From contig NZ_JAGFPE010000005.1 in assembly GCF_025962655.1 (NCBI RefSeq), positions 124,001-188,000 of the forward strand: a stretch of 64,000 nt of DNA, written 5' to 3'. Shown here in pieces: positions 32,399 through 41,157 of the stretch (positions are counted from its first letter, which is position 1; every line of letters begins with the position of its first letter). Both the position numbers and the translations under genes were made by a program. This DNA is from Candidatus Symbiopectobacterium sp. NZEC151 (lineage in GTDB: Bacteria > Pseudomonadota > Gammaproteobacteria > Enterobacterales > Enterobacteriaceae). The notes below the pieces were generated by a model. That model was not told where the DNA came from. It did not search any database and worked only from the letters and a program-made list of their open reading frames with translations.

Positions 32399-33249
32399 CC
32401 CTGTTTACCTTGCTGCTGGCCCTGACGTGGGAGCGTTTGTTTAAAAAAAACGATCGCTGGCAGATAGACTCGCATCTGGAAACGATTTTTCGCCGCCTCT
32501 CTGCGCCCTCTTTATTGCAGACGTTGCTGTTAGTGTTGCTGGGGATGGCCGCAACCGCTGCACTGTTGTGGCTGGCGAAGGGGGTGCTGTTCGGGCTGGT
32601 GGGGCTGTTGCTCTGGATCGCTATCGTACTGTTGTGTATTGGTGCAGGCGAGGTGCGGCAGCATTATCAGAATTACCTTGGCGCAGCACAACGCGGTGAA
32701 CAGGATGCGATGCAGGCGCTAGCAGAAGAGCTGGCCTTGATTCATGGCTTACCGCTGGATGCCACCGAGCGGGAAAAACTGAGCGAATTGCAAAATGCAC
32801 TACTGTGGCTCAACTTTCGCTTTTATCTGGCACCGCTGTTCTGGTTTGTGGTCGCTGGGCCATACGGGCCGATAGCGCTGGTTGGCTATGCGATTTTACG
32901 CGCTCGCCAAACCTGTCTGGCGCGGCATCATACCCCTTTGGTCCGTGCACAATCGGGCGTAGATGCCTTGTTGCGCTGGTTGGATTGGATCCCGGCACGT
33001 TTGGCGGGTATCACCTACGCGCTGCTAGGCCATGGTGAAAAAGCGCTTCCTGCCTGGCTGGCATCGCTAGGAGATGTGCACCATTCTCCCTATTGGGTTG
33101 TTACACAGCTGGCACAATTTTCTCTGGTGCGCGAATCTCACACCGATCCGATTGATGCACCGCGCGCTGCCGTAATATTGGCGAAGAAAGTGTCTGTGGT
33201 GATGGTGGTGGTGGTGGCTGCGCTAACGATTTACGGTACGTTGCTTTGA
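32395..33249 (+). CDS. ampE: beta-lactamase regulator AmpE
   Basis: AmpE is an inner-membrane protein of the CobD/CbiB-like superfamily that has been implicated in signalling with AmpD. The 284-residue length equals E. coli. It begins MTLFTLLLALTWERLFK and has several membrane helices, the motif YGPIALVGYAILRARQ near residue 155, and a C-terminal helix (VSVVMVVVVAALTIYGTLL). It is translationally coupled to ampD. Confidence 0.94.
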   Translation: MTLFTLLLALTWERLFKKNDRWQIDSHLETIFRRLSAPSLLQTLLLVLLGMAATAALLWLAKGVLFGLVGLLLWIAIVLLCIGAGEVRQHYQNYLGAAQRGEQDAMQALAEELALIHGLPLDATEREKLSELQNALLWLNFRFYLAPLFWFVVAGPYGPIALVGYAILRARQTCLARHHTPLVRAQSGVDALLRWLDWIPARLAGITYALLGHGEKALPAWLASLGDVHHSPYWVVTQLAQFSLVRESHTDPIDAPRAAVILAKKVSVVMVVVVAALTIYGTLL

Positions 33250-33361
33250 GTTGAATCTGGTGGGGTATATCACAAGGTGCATAGCCATTGATGACGTTCA
33301 TCTGCGAGGTGCATGCTCCGGTTCAGCCTAAGTCTTGTTCAGCGCTGTTCCAGACAGTTCG

Positions 33362-33649
33362 TCACTCACTTGATGCCCTCTTATCACTCGAATTATTCAG
33401 GGGATAGCTATTGTGAGAGGGCGTAATAGGTCTAATGGGTTTGATCGCAAGAATAATAGCGATTTCTTGATATGATTTCCCAATGCTTGCCCAATATAAG
33501 ATTTCATTTTCTCTATTTGAGAAGACCGTTTTTGATTGCGGTATGTTGATGCTATCCGCGTTATTTTCTTTGTGGTAAAAATTCATTAATTTATCATGTG
33601 TTGTCAATAACAACATTCGGATGTCGTTCTTATGATCCGTGATGGTGTG
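33362..33649 (-). pseudogene. decayed LuxR-family (quorum-sensing type) regulator fragment
   Basis: From 33649 down to about 33443 the minus strand encodes KNDIRMLLLTTHDKLMNFY, then NRENEILYWASIGKSYQEIA and IILAI. This matches the end of the acyl-homoserine-lactone-binding domain and the first half of the LuxR helix-turn-helix. An in-frame stop lies just upstream, and after IILAIK the homology ends: the recognition helix is replaced by PIRPITPSHN and unrelated sequence. Neither the N-terminal ligand domain nor the end of the HTH is present, so it cannot make a working regulator. The surroundings are AT-rich and gene-free. Confidence 0.7.
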
Positions 33650-33865
33650 TTACGGATGTTAAACGTAATGCTTTAGGCTGAACAAGTCGGGTTATCTTAC
33701 CGTGAGGTATGTCTATCAAAAGAAGAGATTTTTATGATATGTGAGGATTTAGGCAGGTATCATTAAAATAAGAAACTGTTGACAATGAAAATTTCTTGCT
33801 ACCTTTTTTAAGATAAATGAAGTGTATCAAAATTCCTAATTGATTTCACTGCGAGTAGCCAACCA

Positions 33866-33894
33866 TTGACAGCATATGTGTTGTTCGCAATACT
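33866..33894 (+). promoter_or_regulatory. candidate promoter of the predicted small RNA
   Basis: TTGACA (33866-33871, perfect) and AATACT (33889-33894, four of six) are separated by exactly 17 bp. This places a start near 33901, about 60 bases before a strong terminator, with no gene between. Confidence 0.5.
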
Positions 33895-33900
33895 AGCCGA

Positions 33901-33960
33901 AAATTTTCCCTGGTGTTGGCCAATTTGGCGTATGATCCTCTTCGGAGGATCACTTTTTTT
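33901..33960 (+). ncRNA. predicted ~60-nt intergenic small RNA
   Basis: Between a consensus-like promoter and a textbook intrinsic terminator (stem TGATCCTC / GAGGATCA with a TTCG loop, 33933-33952, then seven Ts) lies a short segment with no open reading frame. It contains a self-complementary stretch around TTGGCCAATTTGGC. The next gene on either side points toward it (ampE) or ends facing it (aroP), so the terminator is not needed to separate those transcripts. The oligo-U tail is compatible with Hfq binding. I do not recognise a known RNA family. Confidence 0.45.
33933..33960 (+). terminator. rho-independent terminator with UUCG tetraloop
   Basis: An 8-bp perfect stem, TGATCCTC with GAGGATCA, is closed by TTCG and followed by a run of seven Ts after one C. 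It works only for plus-strand transcripts. It lies about 680 bases after the ampE stop. Confidence 0.9.
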
Positions 33961-34150
33961 ATCCGATTTTCTTATTCAGCAACGATAAATCTTTTCACTT
34001 CTGAATACCAGATGTACTAAAGTACAGTCTCGGCCTGAGCTTTCGTATACAGTTACACCTGTTCTGGCACTGTTACTCCGATAAACATCCCCCTCAGCAC
34101 GCGTTCTTTCTTTCGATAACTCATTCTGCGCTGGCTAAGCTGATGAATCG

Positions 34151-34174
34151 CAACGGCACCCGAAGGTGCCGTTG
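34151..34174 (-). terminator. hairpin behind aroP, probable terminator
   Basis: CAACGGCACC and GGTGCCGTTG form a perfect 10-bp stem with a four-base loop, 10 bases past the aroP stop. The T-tract on the minus strand is weak (CGATTCAT), so efficiency is uncertain. Confidence 0.65.
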
Positions 34175-34183
34175 TCATATCGT

Positions 34184-35554
34184 TTAGCGGGTGGTTGCGA
34201 CCCGTTGTTTTTTCTGTTTCACGGCATAACCGATGCCAAGCACGACCAGCCATACGGGTATCAGCAGTACGGAAATCTGAATTCCCGGGGTTAAGAACAT
34301 GATCACTAAAATGCCCGCAAGGAACAGCAGGCAAATATAATTGCCCAGCGGATAGAGCAGCGCTTTGAATTTGGTCTGCACGCCTTCTTGCTCTTTGGCT
34401 TTGCGGAATTTCAGGTGCGCCAGGCTGATCATTGCCCAGTTTATCACCAGTGCAGACACCACCAATGCCATCAGAAGTTCGAACGCTTTACCCGGAATCA
34501 GGTAATTGATCAGGACGCACAGCGCCGTTGCGGCGGCAGAAATGCCGATGGCAATAACGGGTACACCGCGTTTATCGACGGTCAACAGCGCTTTCGGGCC
34601 ATTACCTTGTTTGGCAAGGCCGTAAAGCATACGGCTGTTACAGTACACGCAGCTGTTGTATACCGATAACGCTGCTGTCAACACCACAACGTTGAGTATG
34701 GTTGCCACGACATTACTGTCCAGGTTGTGGAAAATCATGACAAAAGGGCTACCCCCTTCCACGACTTTTCCCCAAGGGTAGAGCGACAGCAGAATGGCCA
34801 ACGAGCCGATATAAAAGATCAGAATACGGTAGATGACCTGATTGGTGGCGCGCGGAATGCTGGTTTCCGGGTTATCCGCTTCTGCTGCGGTGATACCCAC
34901 CAGTTCCAGGCCACCAAACGAGAACATGATTACCGCCATTGCCATCACCAGGCCGTTGACGCCATTGGGGAAGAACCCGCCCTGCGCCCACAGGTTGGTC
35001 ACCGTGGCTTCCGGTCCGCCCTGACCGCTTAACAGCAGCCAGCCGCCAAACACGATCATGCCGATAATTGCCACGACCTTGATGATGGCAAACCAGAACT
35101 CCATCTCACCATACACTTTGACATTGGCGAGGTTAATGGCATTAATCACCAGGAAAAAGACGGCGGCAGAAACCCAGGTGGGAATATCGGGCCACCAGTA
35201 CTGCACATAGATACCCACGGCCGTCAGTTCAGCCATCGCGACCAGCACGTAGAGCACCCAATAGTTCCAGCCGGAAGCAAACCCGGCGAAATCGCCCCAA
35301 TATTTATAGGCAAAATGGCTAAAAGAGCCTGCAACAGGTTCTTCGACGACCATCTCTCCCAATTGGCGCATGATAAAAAACGCGATAATACCGCCGATGG
35401 CATAGCCCAGCAGTACGGAAGGACCTGCCATTTTGATGGTGGCAGCAATCCCTAAAAACAGCCCGGTGCCAACGGCACCACCCAGGGCAATCAACTGAAT
35501 ATGACGGTTTTTTAAGCCGCGTTTCAGCGTCCCGTCGTGTTGTTGACCATCCAT
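34184..35554 (-). CDS. aroP: aromatic amino acid permease AroP
   Basis: AroP is a proton symporter of the amino acid-polyamine-organocation family that imports Phe, Tyr and Trp. The 456-residue length equals E. coli, with twelve hydrophobic segments. Family motifs include RHIQLIALGGAVGTGLFLG near residue 18, GYAIGGIIAFFIMRQLGEM, FASGWNYWVLYVLVAMAEL and NSCVYCNSRMLYGLA. Two adjacent TyrR boxes lie upstream (35596-35635), so repression by TyrR with aromatic amino acids is expected. In E. coli it neighbours pdhR directly; here an extra gene separates them. Confidence 0.96.
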   Translation of the reverse strand: MDGQQHDGTLKRGLKNRHIQLIALGGAVGTGLFLGIAATIKMAGPSVLLGYAIGGIIAFFIMRQLGEMVVEEPVAGSFSHFAYKYWGDFAGFASGWNYWVLYVLVAMAELTAVGIYVQYWWPDIPTWVSAAVFFLVINAINLANVKVYGEMEFWFAIIKVVAIIGMIVFGGWLLLSGQGGPEATVTNLWAQGGFFPNGVNGLVMAMAVIMFSFGGLELVGITAAEADNPETSIPRATNQVIYRILIFYIGSLAILLSLYPWGKVVEGGSPFVMIFHNLDSNVVATILNVVVLTAALSVYNSCVYCNSRMLYGLAKQGNGPKALLTVDKRGVPVIAIGISAAATALCVLINYLIPGKAFELLMALVVSALVINWAMISLAHLKFRKAKEQEGVQTKFKALLYPLGNYICLLFLAGILVIMFLTPGIQISVLLIPVWLVVLGIGYAVKQKKQRVATTR

Positions 35555-35595
35555 TAATGTGACCCTCTGTCAGAGCGCAACAGACACGATGCAGA

Positions 35596-35635
35596 TGCTC
35601 GCGTCATTTTACGTTTGTGTAATGTTATTTTTACG
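35596..35635 (-). promoter_or_regulatory. tandem TyrR boxes of aroP (weak plus strong)
   Basis: The strong box at 35618-35635 reads TGTAAT-N6-TTTACG against the consensus TGTAAA-N6-TTTACA. The weak box at 35596-35613 (TGCTCG-N6-TTTACG) keeps the essential G-N14-C. Their centres are 22 bp apart, the usual spacing for cooperative TyrR binding. They lie 42-80 bp upstream of the aroP start. Confidence 0.7.
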
Positions 35636-36017
35636 GCATTCACCAGATGAAAATACGCAGGTGACTACCGTTTGTCAGAGAATAGTGGTAAGCGGAAGAG
35701 ATTGCACTGATTTCTTGTCGCGATTTGTCGATCGGCCCCACGAAAATATTGCCTGTGTACATTTTTAGACCAGCATGGAAACGGTTTACGTCTGTTCTGA
35801 CGTCAGGTCGATATGACACACTCTCTGCGACCAGCGAGACGTCAAAGGGAGGATGCCTTCGCGGTGCTAAAGTCGGTGTAATTTATCTGACTGCTTTATT
35901 GGTTTTAAGATTAATAAAAAATGCCAAATTTAATGAACGCTTTATGGAATACAATGTGCCGATAACATTACATCATGGCTTTTCTAATATTCTTTTTAGC
36001 AGGATTATATCGACGCT
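35636..36017. other. spacer between the aroP control region and the orphan gene
   Basis: No gene is credible here. The sequence becomes strongly AT-rich after about 35880. I found no clear promoter hexamer pair and no convincing HrpL-type box (GGAACC-N16-CCAC) ahead of the gene at 36018. Confidence 0.4.
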
Positions 36018-37121
36018 ATGCCTATTAAATTTGAGCCTGTGGATGTCAATATATTTATGTCTACCTACCTATCCCTTGTCCGTCAGGATAGAATAAGCCA
36101 TGAGGCGTTAGACAACATGGGGAAAGTGGCGAAAAAAATAGAATTCGCCACTAATGGCATTGATTTATTTAAACGAATGAACATCAGAGACCAGCATGAT
36201 GTGGATAAAAGGCTTGCGCCTTTGCACGAAAAACTGATGAAACAGCAATCTAAACATTATGACAAGAAAAAAGAAAAATTGGTGGAAATAGCCGAGGCGT
36301 TAAAAAAACGGGTCACCAAGGACCCCAATGTGAGAGAGCACTACATCAGTCGTTATAGGAATAATCAAAATCAGATAAAAATTGAAAAATCATTAATTGA
36401 AAAAGAGATTTTGAAACACTCAGGGATCAGAGCCCTTAATGTGGATAACGCTGATTTATTCAAACATAAACGTGAGGCGTGTCATTTGCAGTTAAACGTA
36501 TTGCGCGATGATGATGCTGAGACGGTAATAAAGAAAGCAAACGATAATTTGTCAGAAACCAAGAAAAATGTCGCTTACCTTTATAACCAGCTTCGTGAAA
36601 TTACGCACCATGCGCAGAAAAAAATGTCTGACCTGGATTATGTTCTGCGATTGGCGGTGGATAACAAAATTTACAGCGCTAAAGATCTTGGATGTGGGCC
36701 TACCACATGGAAAAGTCACCTTTCGGCGGATGCTTACGCCAAAAAATATTTTGGCACGCAACGCGTTTGTGGCCGAAGAAAACACATTGAAAGGGAAATA
36801 CCCAGTATACAAGGGAAGAAATGGCAGAGCACCCTCATCGATTATTGTCATGCATATGCTGTGTTGAAAGAGTATCAAAATGCCTTGAAAAAAGGGACCC
36901 GTGATGGGGTGTCTCTGGCCGAACGCTGCCGAACGGCGTTGATGAAAGACATCGTCCAGACTATTGATGGGTATGATGCAAAGCACAGCACTTACACCCG
37001 GCGGGCAGAAAAGACCGCAGAACACCTGAGCAATCTCAGGATGAAATCCATGATCTGTGACACTGCGATTAACGATGTCAATCGTCAGATCGAGAGAGTA
37101 AAATCGATGGGTGACAGCTGA
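36018..37121 (+). CDS. orphan hypothetical protein, coiled-coil rich
   Basis: I do not recognise this 367-residue protein. It is highly charged and mostly helical in composition, with lysine- and glutamate-rich stretches that suggest coiled coils at about residues 70-150 (KHYDKKKEKLVEIAEALKKR) and 180-215. The C-terminal third is basic, and the end (about 320-360) may again be helical. There is no signal peptide, membrane segment or known catalytic motif. The base composition is visibly more AT-rich than the flanking aroP and pdhR, which suggests horizontal gain. The ribosome-binding site for the ATG at 36018 is weak; Met14 (36057) is an alternative. A secreted effector, a phage or island remnant, or a structural protein are all possible. 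Confidence 0.6.
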   Translation: MPIKFEPVDVNIFMSTYLSLVRQDRISHEALDNMGKVAKKIEFATNGIDLFKRMNIRDQHDVDKRLAPLHEKLMKQQSKHYDKKKEKLVEIAEALKKRVTKDPNVREHYISRYRNNQNQIKIEKSLIEKEILKHSGIRALNVDNADLFKHKREACHLQLNVLRDDDAETVIKKANDNLSETKKNVAYLYNQLREITHHAQKKMSDLDYVLRLAVDNKIYSAKDLGCGPTTWKSHLSADAYAKKYFGTQRVCGRRKHIEREIPSIQGKKWQSTLIDYCHAYAVLKEYQNALKKGTRDGVSLAERCRTALMKDIVQTIDGYDAKHSTYTRRAEKTAEHLSNLRMKSMICDTAINDVNRQIERVKSMGDS

Positions 37122-37497
37122 TTTTTATCGGAAAAAGTGAGAAGGGTGATGATGTTGTGTATAGGTTTTTGTTGCTGAAAATATCACCGTTCGAAAAAGA
37201 GAGAATGTTAACAGTAAGTATCGCCCGTTCCAGTCCCATGACTTACCTTTGATTTTAAATTCATTAATTATGGATTTTTATTCATTTAATTGTGGGTTGA
37301 ACGGTTCAGCATTGACAGGTTTTCGTTTCATAAAAGTTAAAACATTTATAGGGTTGAAGCCGCTACTTCCTAATGAGTATAGGGTTTTGACCTAATCGGA
37401 TCGTGCAATTGTTAAAATCTGGTGGAGAACATGATTTAGCGCAACGTCCGTATGGACAGAAGGTGAATACTTTGTTACTTTAGCGTCACGTTTTTGA
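37122..37497. other. AT-rich spacer upstream of pdhR
   Basis: There is no credible gene in these 376 bases. The right end should carry the pdhR promoter, but I could not assign hexamers with confidence. No terminator hairpin was seen after the orphan gene. Confidence 0.4.
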
Positions 37498-37514
37498 AAT
37501 TGGTATTACCAATT
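37498..37514. promoter_or_regulatory. PdhR operator
   Basis: AATTGGTATTACCAATT is a perfect 17-bp palindrome identical to the known PdhR box. It lies 33 bp upstream of the pdhR start, so pyruvate-relieved autorepression of pdhR-aceEF is expected. Confidence 0.92.
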
Positions 37515-37546
37515 GACTCCGCGCACTTCGCAGAGAAACACTTACC

Positions 37547-38311
37547 ATGGCCTATAGCAAGATCCGTCAGCCCAAACTGTCAGATGTGATTGAACAACAG
37601 CTGGAGTTTTTGATCCTCGAAGGAACCTTGCGCCCCGGCGAGAAACTCCCCCCGGAGCGCGAACTGGCGAAACAGTTTGATGTCTCCCGTCCTTCTTTGC
37701 GAGAAGCCATCCAGCGTCTGGAGGCAAAAGGCCTGCTACTGCGTCGTCAGGGAGGGGGGACCTTTGTCCAGAACAACCTGTGGCAAAGCGTGAGTGACCC
37801 GTTGTCGGAACTGCTGAGCACCCATCCTGAATCTCAATTTGATCTGCTGGAAACCCGCCATGCGCTGGAAGGCATCGCTGCCTACTACGCGGCGTTGCGT
37901 GGTACTGAAGAAGATTTCCAGCGCATCCGCGAGTGCCATACCCAGATTGAGCAGGCACGTGCCTCGGGCGATCTGGTCGCAGAGTCAGAAGCCGTTATGC
38001 ATTATCAAGTGGCTGTCACAGAAGCAACGCACAATGTGGTTTTGCTACACTTGCTACGTTGTATGGGACCGTTACTGGAACAGAACGTGCGACAGAATTT
38101 TGAATTGTTGTATCTGAGCCGAGAAGTTCTGGCCCAGGTAAGCAGTCATCGCGCCGGGATTTTTGAGGCGATTGTCGCTCGCGAACCTGAAAAGGCACGC
38201 GAAGCGTCGCATCGTCATCTGGCGTTTATTGAGGAAGTACTGCTGGATCTTAACCGGGAACATAGCCGAAGAGAGCGTTCGCTACGTCGGCTCCAGCAAC
38301 GCAAGGATTGA
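37547..38311 (+). CDS. pdhR: pyruvate dehydrogenase complex repressor PdhR
   Basis: PdhR is a GntR/FadR-family repressor that releases DNA when it binds pyruvate. The 254-residue length equals E. coli. The winged helix is at residues 9-75 ([20 protein letters not shown], then [17 protein letters not shown]), followed by the FCD ligand domain with [17 protein letters not shown] and the metal-site [10 protein letters not shown] and [11 protein letters not shown]. It stands upstream of aceE with its operator in the promoter region. Confidence 0.97.
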   Translation: MAYSKIRQPKLSDVIEQQLEFLILEGTLRPGEKLPPERELAKQFDVSRPSLREAIQRLEAKGLLLRRQGGGTFVQNNLWQSVSDPLSELLSTHPESQFDLLETRHALEGIAAYYAALRGTEEDFQRIRECHTQIEQARASGDLVAESEAVMHYQVAVTEATHNVVLLHLLRCMGPLLEQNVRQNFELLYLSREVLAQVSSHRAGIFEAIVAREPEKAREASHRHLAFIEEVLLDLNREHSRRERSLRRLQQRKD

Positions 38312-38480
38312 GCGCTCTGATTGGGGCGTTGAACGCGTAAATGACGAGATTGGACCTGTCTTACTGTGCTTTGACAACCGTCGATGACATGACAGCCGTC
38401 GATGCTATGACGACAATGGCAGAGTACAGCAAGACAGGCTCCAGAAAATTAACTGATTAGAAACAGATAAGGAATACACC

Positions 38481-41144
38481 ATGTCAGAACGTTTGAATAA
38501 TGACGTGGATCCGATCGAAACTCGCGACTGGCTACAGGCGATCGAATCGGTTATCCGTGAAGAGGGTGTTGAACGTGCGCAGTACCTGATCGATCAGGTA
38601 TTGTCAGAAGCGCGCAAGGGTGGCGTAAACGTAGGGGCAGGCAGTGCCGTTAGCAACTACGTAAACACCATTGCTGTGGAAGACGAACCCGCCTATCCGG
38701 GTAACCTGGACCTTGAGCGCCGCATTCGTTCCGCTATTCGTTGGAACGCCATCATGACCGTGCTGCGCGCGTCCAAGAAGGATCTGGATCTGGGCGGCCA
38801 CATGGCGTCCTACCAGTCTTCCGCGACTTTCTACGAAGTGTGCTTTAACCATTTCTTCCGTGCACGCAGTGCACAGGATGGCGGCGATCTGGTGTATTTC
38901 CAGGGCCATATCTCTCCGGGTATCTACGCGCGTGCCTTCCTGGAAGGGCGTCTGACCGAAGATCAGATGAACAACTTCCGTCAGGAAGTACACGGTCAGG
39001 GGCTCTCCTCTTACCCGCACCCGAAATTGATGCCGACCTTCTGGCAGTTCCCGACCGTATCTATGGGTCTGGGCCCGATCGGTGCCATTTATCAAGCTAA
39101 ATTCCTGAAGTATCTCGGAAACCGTGGTCTGAAAGACACCTCCAAACAAACCGTTTATGCTTTCCTGGGCGACGGTGAAATGGATGAGCCGGAATCCAAG
39201 GGTGCTATCACCATCGCGACCCGCGAGAAACTGGACAACCTGGTGTTTGTCATCAACTGTAACCTGCAACGTCTGGACGGACCGGTTACGGGTAATGGCA
39301 AGATCATCAACGAGCTGGAAGGCATCTTCGGTGGTGCTGGCTGGCAAGTGATCAAGGTCATGTGGGGCGAGCGTTGGGACGAACTGCTGCGTAAAGACAC
39401 CAGCGGTAAACTGGTCCAACTGATGAACGAAACCGTTGACGGCGATTATCAGACGTTCAAATCCAAAAACGGTGCCTACGTGCGTGAGCACTTCTTCGGC
39501 AAATACCCGGAAACGGCTGCGCTGGTTGCTGACTGGAGCGACGATCAGATTTGGGCCCTCAACCGCGGTGGTCACGATCCGAAGAAAGTCTTTGCTGCAC
39601 TGAAAAAAGCGCAAGACACCAAGGGTAAACCGACCGTTATTCTGGCGCACACCATCAAAGGTTACGGGATGGGTGACGCGGCAGAAGGCAAAAACATCGC
39701 TCACCAGGTCAAGAAAGTTAACATGGACGGCGTGCGTTACTTCCGCGACCGCTTCAATGTGCCGGTGGCTGATGCTGACATCGAAAAACTGCCGCTCATC
39801 ACTTTCGACAAAGATTCTGATGAATACAAATACCTGCATGAGCGCCGTCAGGCTCTGGGTGGTTACCTGCCGTCTCGTCAGCCGAATTTCGACGAAAAAC
39901 TGGAACTGCCGACGCTGGAAGACTTCAGCTCTCTGCTGGAAGAACAAACCAAAGAAATCTCTACTACCATCGCCTTTGTGCGTGCCCTGAACGTGATGCT
40001 GAAGAACAAGTCGATCAAAGATCGTCTGGTTCCGATCATCGCTGACGAAGCGCGTACCTTCGGTATGGAAGGTCTGTTCCGCCAGATCGGTATCTACAGC
40101 CCGAACGGCCAGCAGTACACCCCGCAGGACCGTGAGCAGGTGGCTTACTACAAAGAAGACCTGAAAGGTCAGATCTTGCAGGAAGGCATCAACGAACTGG
40201 GTGCAGGTTCATCCTGGCTGGCGGCGGCAACGTCTTACAGCACCAACAACCTGCCGATGATCCCGTTCTACATCTACTACTCCATGTTCGGGTTCCAACG
40301 TATTGGCGACCTGTGCTGGGCAGCGGGTGACCAACAGGCGCGCGGCTTCCTGGTCGGCGGGACTTCTGGCCGCACCACGCTGAACGGCGAAGGTTTGCAG
40401 CACGAAGATGGTCACAGCCACATTCAGTCGCTGACTATCCCGAACTGTATTTCCTACGACCCGTCCTTCGCTTACGAAGTGGCTGTGATCATGCATGACG
40501 GTCTGGAGCGCATGTACGGTGAAGCGCAGGAAAACGTCTACTATTACATCACCACGCTGAACGAAAACTACCACATGCCAGCCATGCCGCAAGGCGCGGA
40601 AGAAGGTATCCGTAAGGGTATCTACAAACTGGAAACGGTAGCGGGCGCGAAAGGCAAGGTTCAACTGCTGGGCTCGGGTTCTATTCTGCGTCACGTTCGT
40701 GAAGCGGCACAGATTCTGGCCAACGACTACGGCATCGGTTCCGATGTTTACAGCGTAACCTCCTTCACGGAGCTGGCGCGCGATGGTCAAGACTGCGAAC
40801 GTTGGAACATGCTGCACCCGACCGACGCGCCGCGCGTACCGTACATCGCTCAGGTGATGAACGATGCACCGGCTGTTGCGTCCACTGACTACATGAAACT
40901 GTTCGCCGAGCAGGTACGTACTTACGTTCCGGCCAGCGATTACCGCGTACTGGGTACTGATGGCTTCGGTCGTTCTGACAGCCGTGAAAACCTGCGTCAC
41001 CACTTCGAAGTGGACGCGTCCTACGTAGTAGTTGCCGCACTGGGCGAATTGGCTAAACGCGGTGAAGTTGACGCTTCTGTGGTGGCTGAAGCCATCAAGA
41101 AATTCAACATCGATCCTGAAAAAGTTAACCCGCGCTTGGCATAA
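38481..41144 (+). CDS. aceE: pyruvate dehydrogenase E1 component AceE
   Basis: AceE is the thiamine diphosphate-dependent homodimeric E1 that decarboxylates pyruvate and acetylates the lipoyl groups of AceF. The 887-residue length equals E. coli. The thiamine-binding motif is [20 protein letters not shown] near residue 230, ending at the [11 protein letters not shown] segment. Other landmarks are [20 protein letters not shown] and [20 protein letters not shown]. It precedes aceF by 13 bases. Confidence 0.98.
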   Translation: MSERLNNDVDPIETRDWLQAIESVIREEGVERAQYLIDQVLSEARKGGVNVGAGSAVSNYVNTIAVEDEPAYPGNLDLERRIRSAIRWNAIMTVLRASKKDLDLGGHMASYQSSATFYEVCFNHFFRARSAQDGGDLVYFQGHISPGIYARAFLEGRLTEDQMNNFRQEVHGQGLSSYPHPKLMPTFWQFPTVSMGLGPIGAIYQAKFLKYLGNRGLKDTSKQTVYAFLGDGEMDEPESKGAITIATREKLDNLVFVINCNLQRLDGPVTGNGKIINELEGIFGGAGWQVIKVMWGERWDELLRKDTSGKLVQLMNETVDGDYQTFKSKNGAYVREHFFGKYPETAALVADWSDDQIWALNRGGHDPKKVFAALKKAQDTKGKPTVILAHTIKGYGMGDAAEGKNIAHQVKKVNMDGVRYFRDRFNVPVADADIEKLPLITFDKDSDEYKYLHERRQALGGYLPSRQPNFDEKLELPTLEDFSSLLEEQTKEISTTIAFVRALNVMLKNKSIKDRLVPIIADEARTFGMEGLFRQIGIYSPNGQQYTPQDREQVAYYKEDLKGQILQEGINELGAGSSWLAAATSYSTNNLPMIPFYIYYSMFGFQRIGDLCWAAGDQQARGFLVGGTSGRTTLNGEGLQHEDGHSHIQSLTIPNCISYDPSFAYEVAVIMHDGLERMYGEAQENVYYYITTLNENYHMPAMPQGAEEGIRKGIYKLETVAGAKGKVQLLGSGSILRHVREAAQILANDYGIGSDVYSVTSFTELARDGQDCERWNMLHPTDAPRVPYIAQVMNDAPAVASTDYMKLFAEQVRTYVPASDYRVLGTDGFGRSDSRENLRHHFEVDASYVVVAALGELAKRGEVDASVVAEAIKKFNIDPEKVNPRLA

Positions 41145-41157
41145 GAGGGAAAGAGTA

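Noticed and set aside
35640-36017. HrpL-type promoter upstream of the orphan gene
   Set aside because: GGAAACGG at about 35777 recalls the first half, but no CCACNNA follows at the right spacing.
38604-39947. 447-codon antisense frame in aceE
   Set aside because: It is a shadow of a strongly codon-biased gene; the aceE frame is unmistakable. The same applies to frames at 40209-41288, 41557-42963 and 8546-9454.
41032-41157. Upstream extension of aceF inside aceE
   Set aside because: The lipoyl domain begins at the ATG at 41158, with GAGGGAAAGAGTA just before it; the upstream part is out-of-frame aceE sequence.
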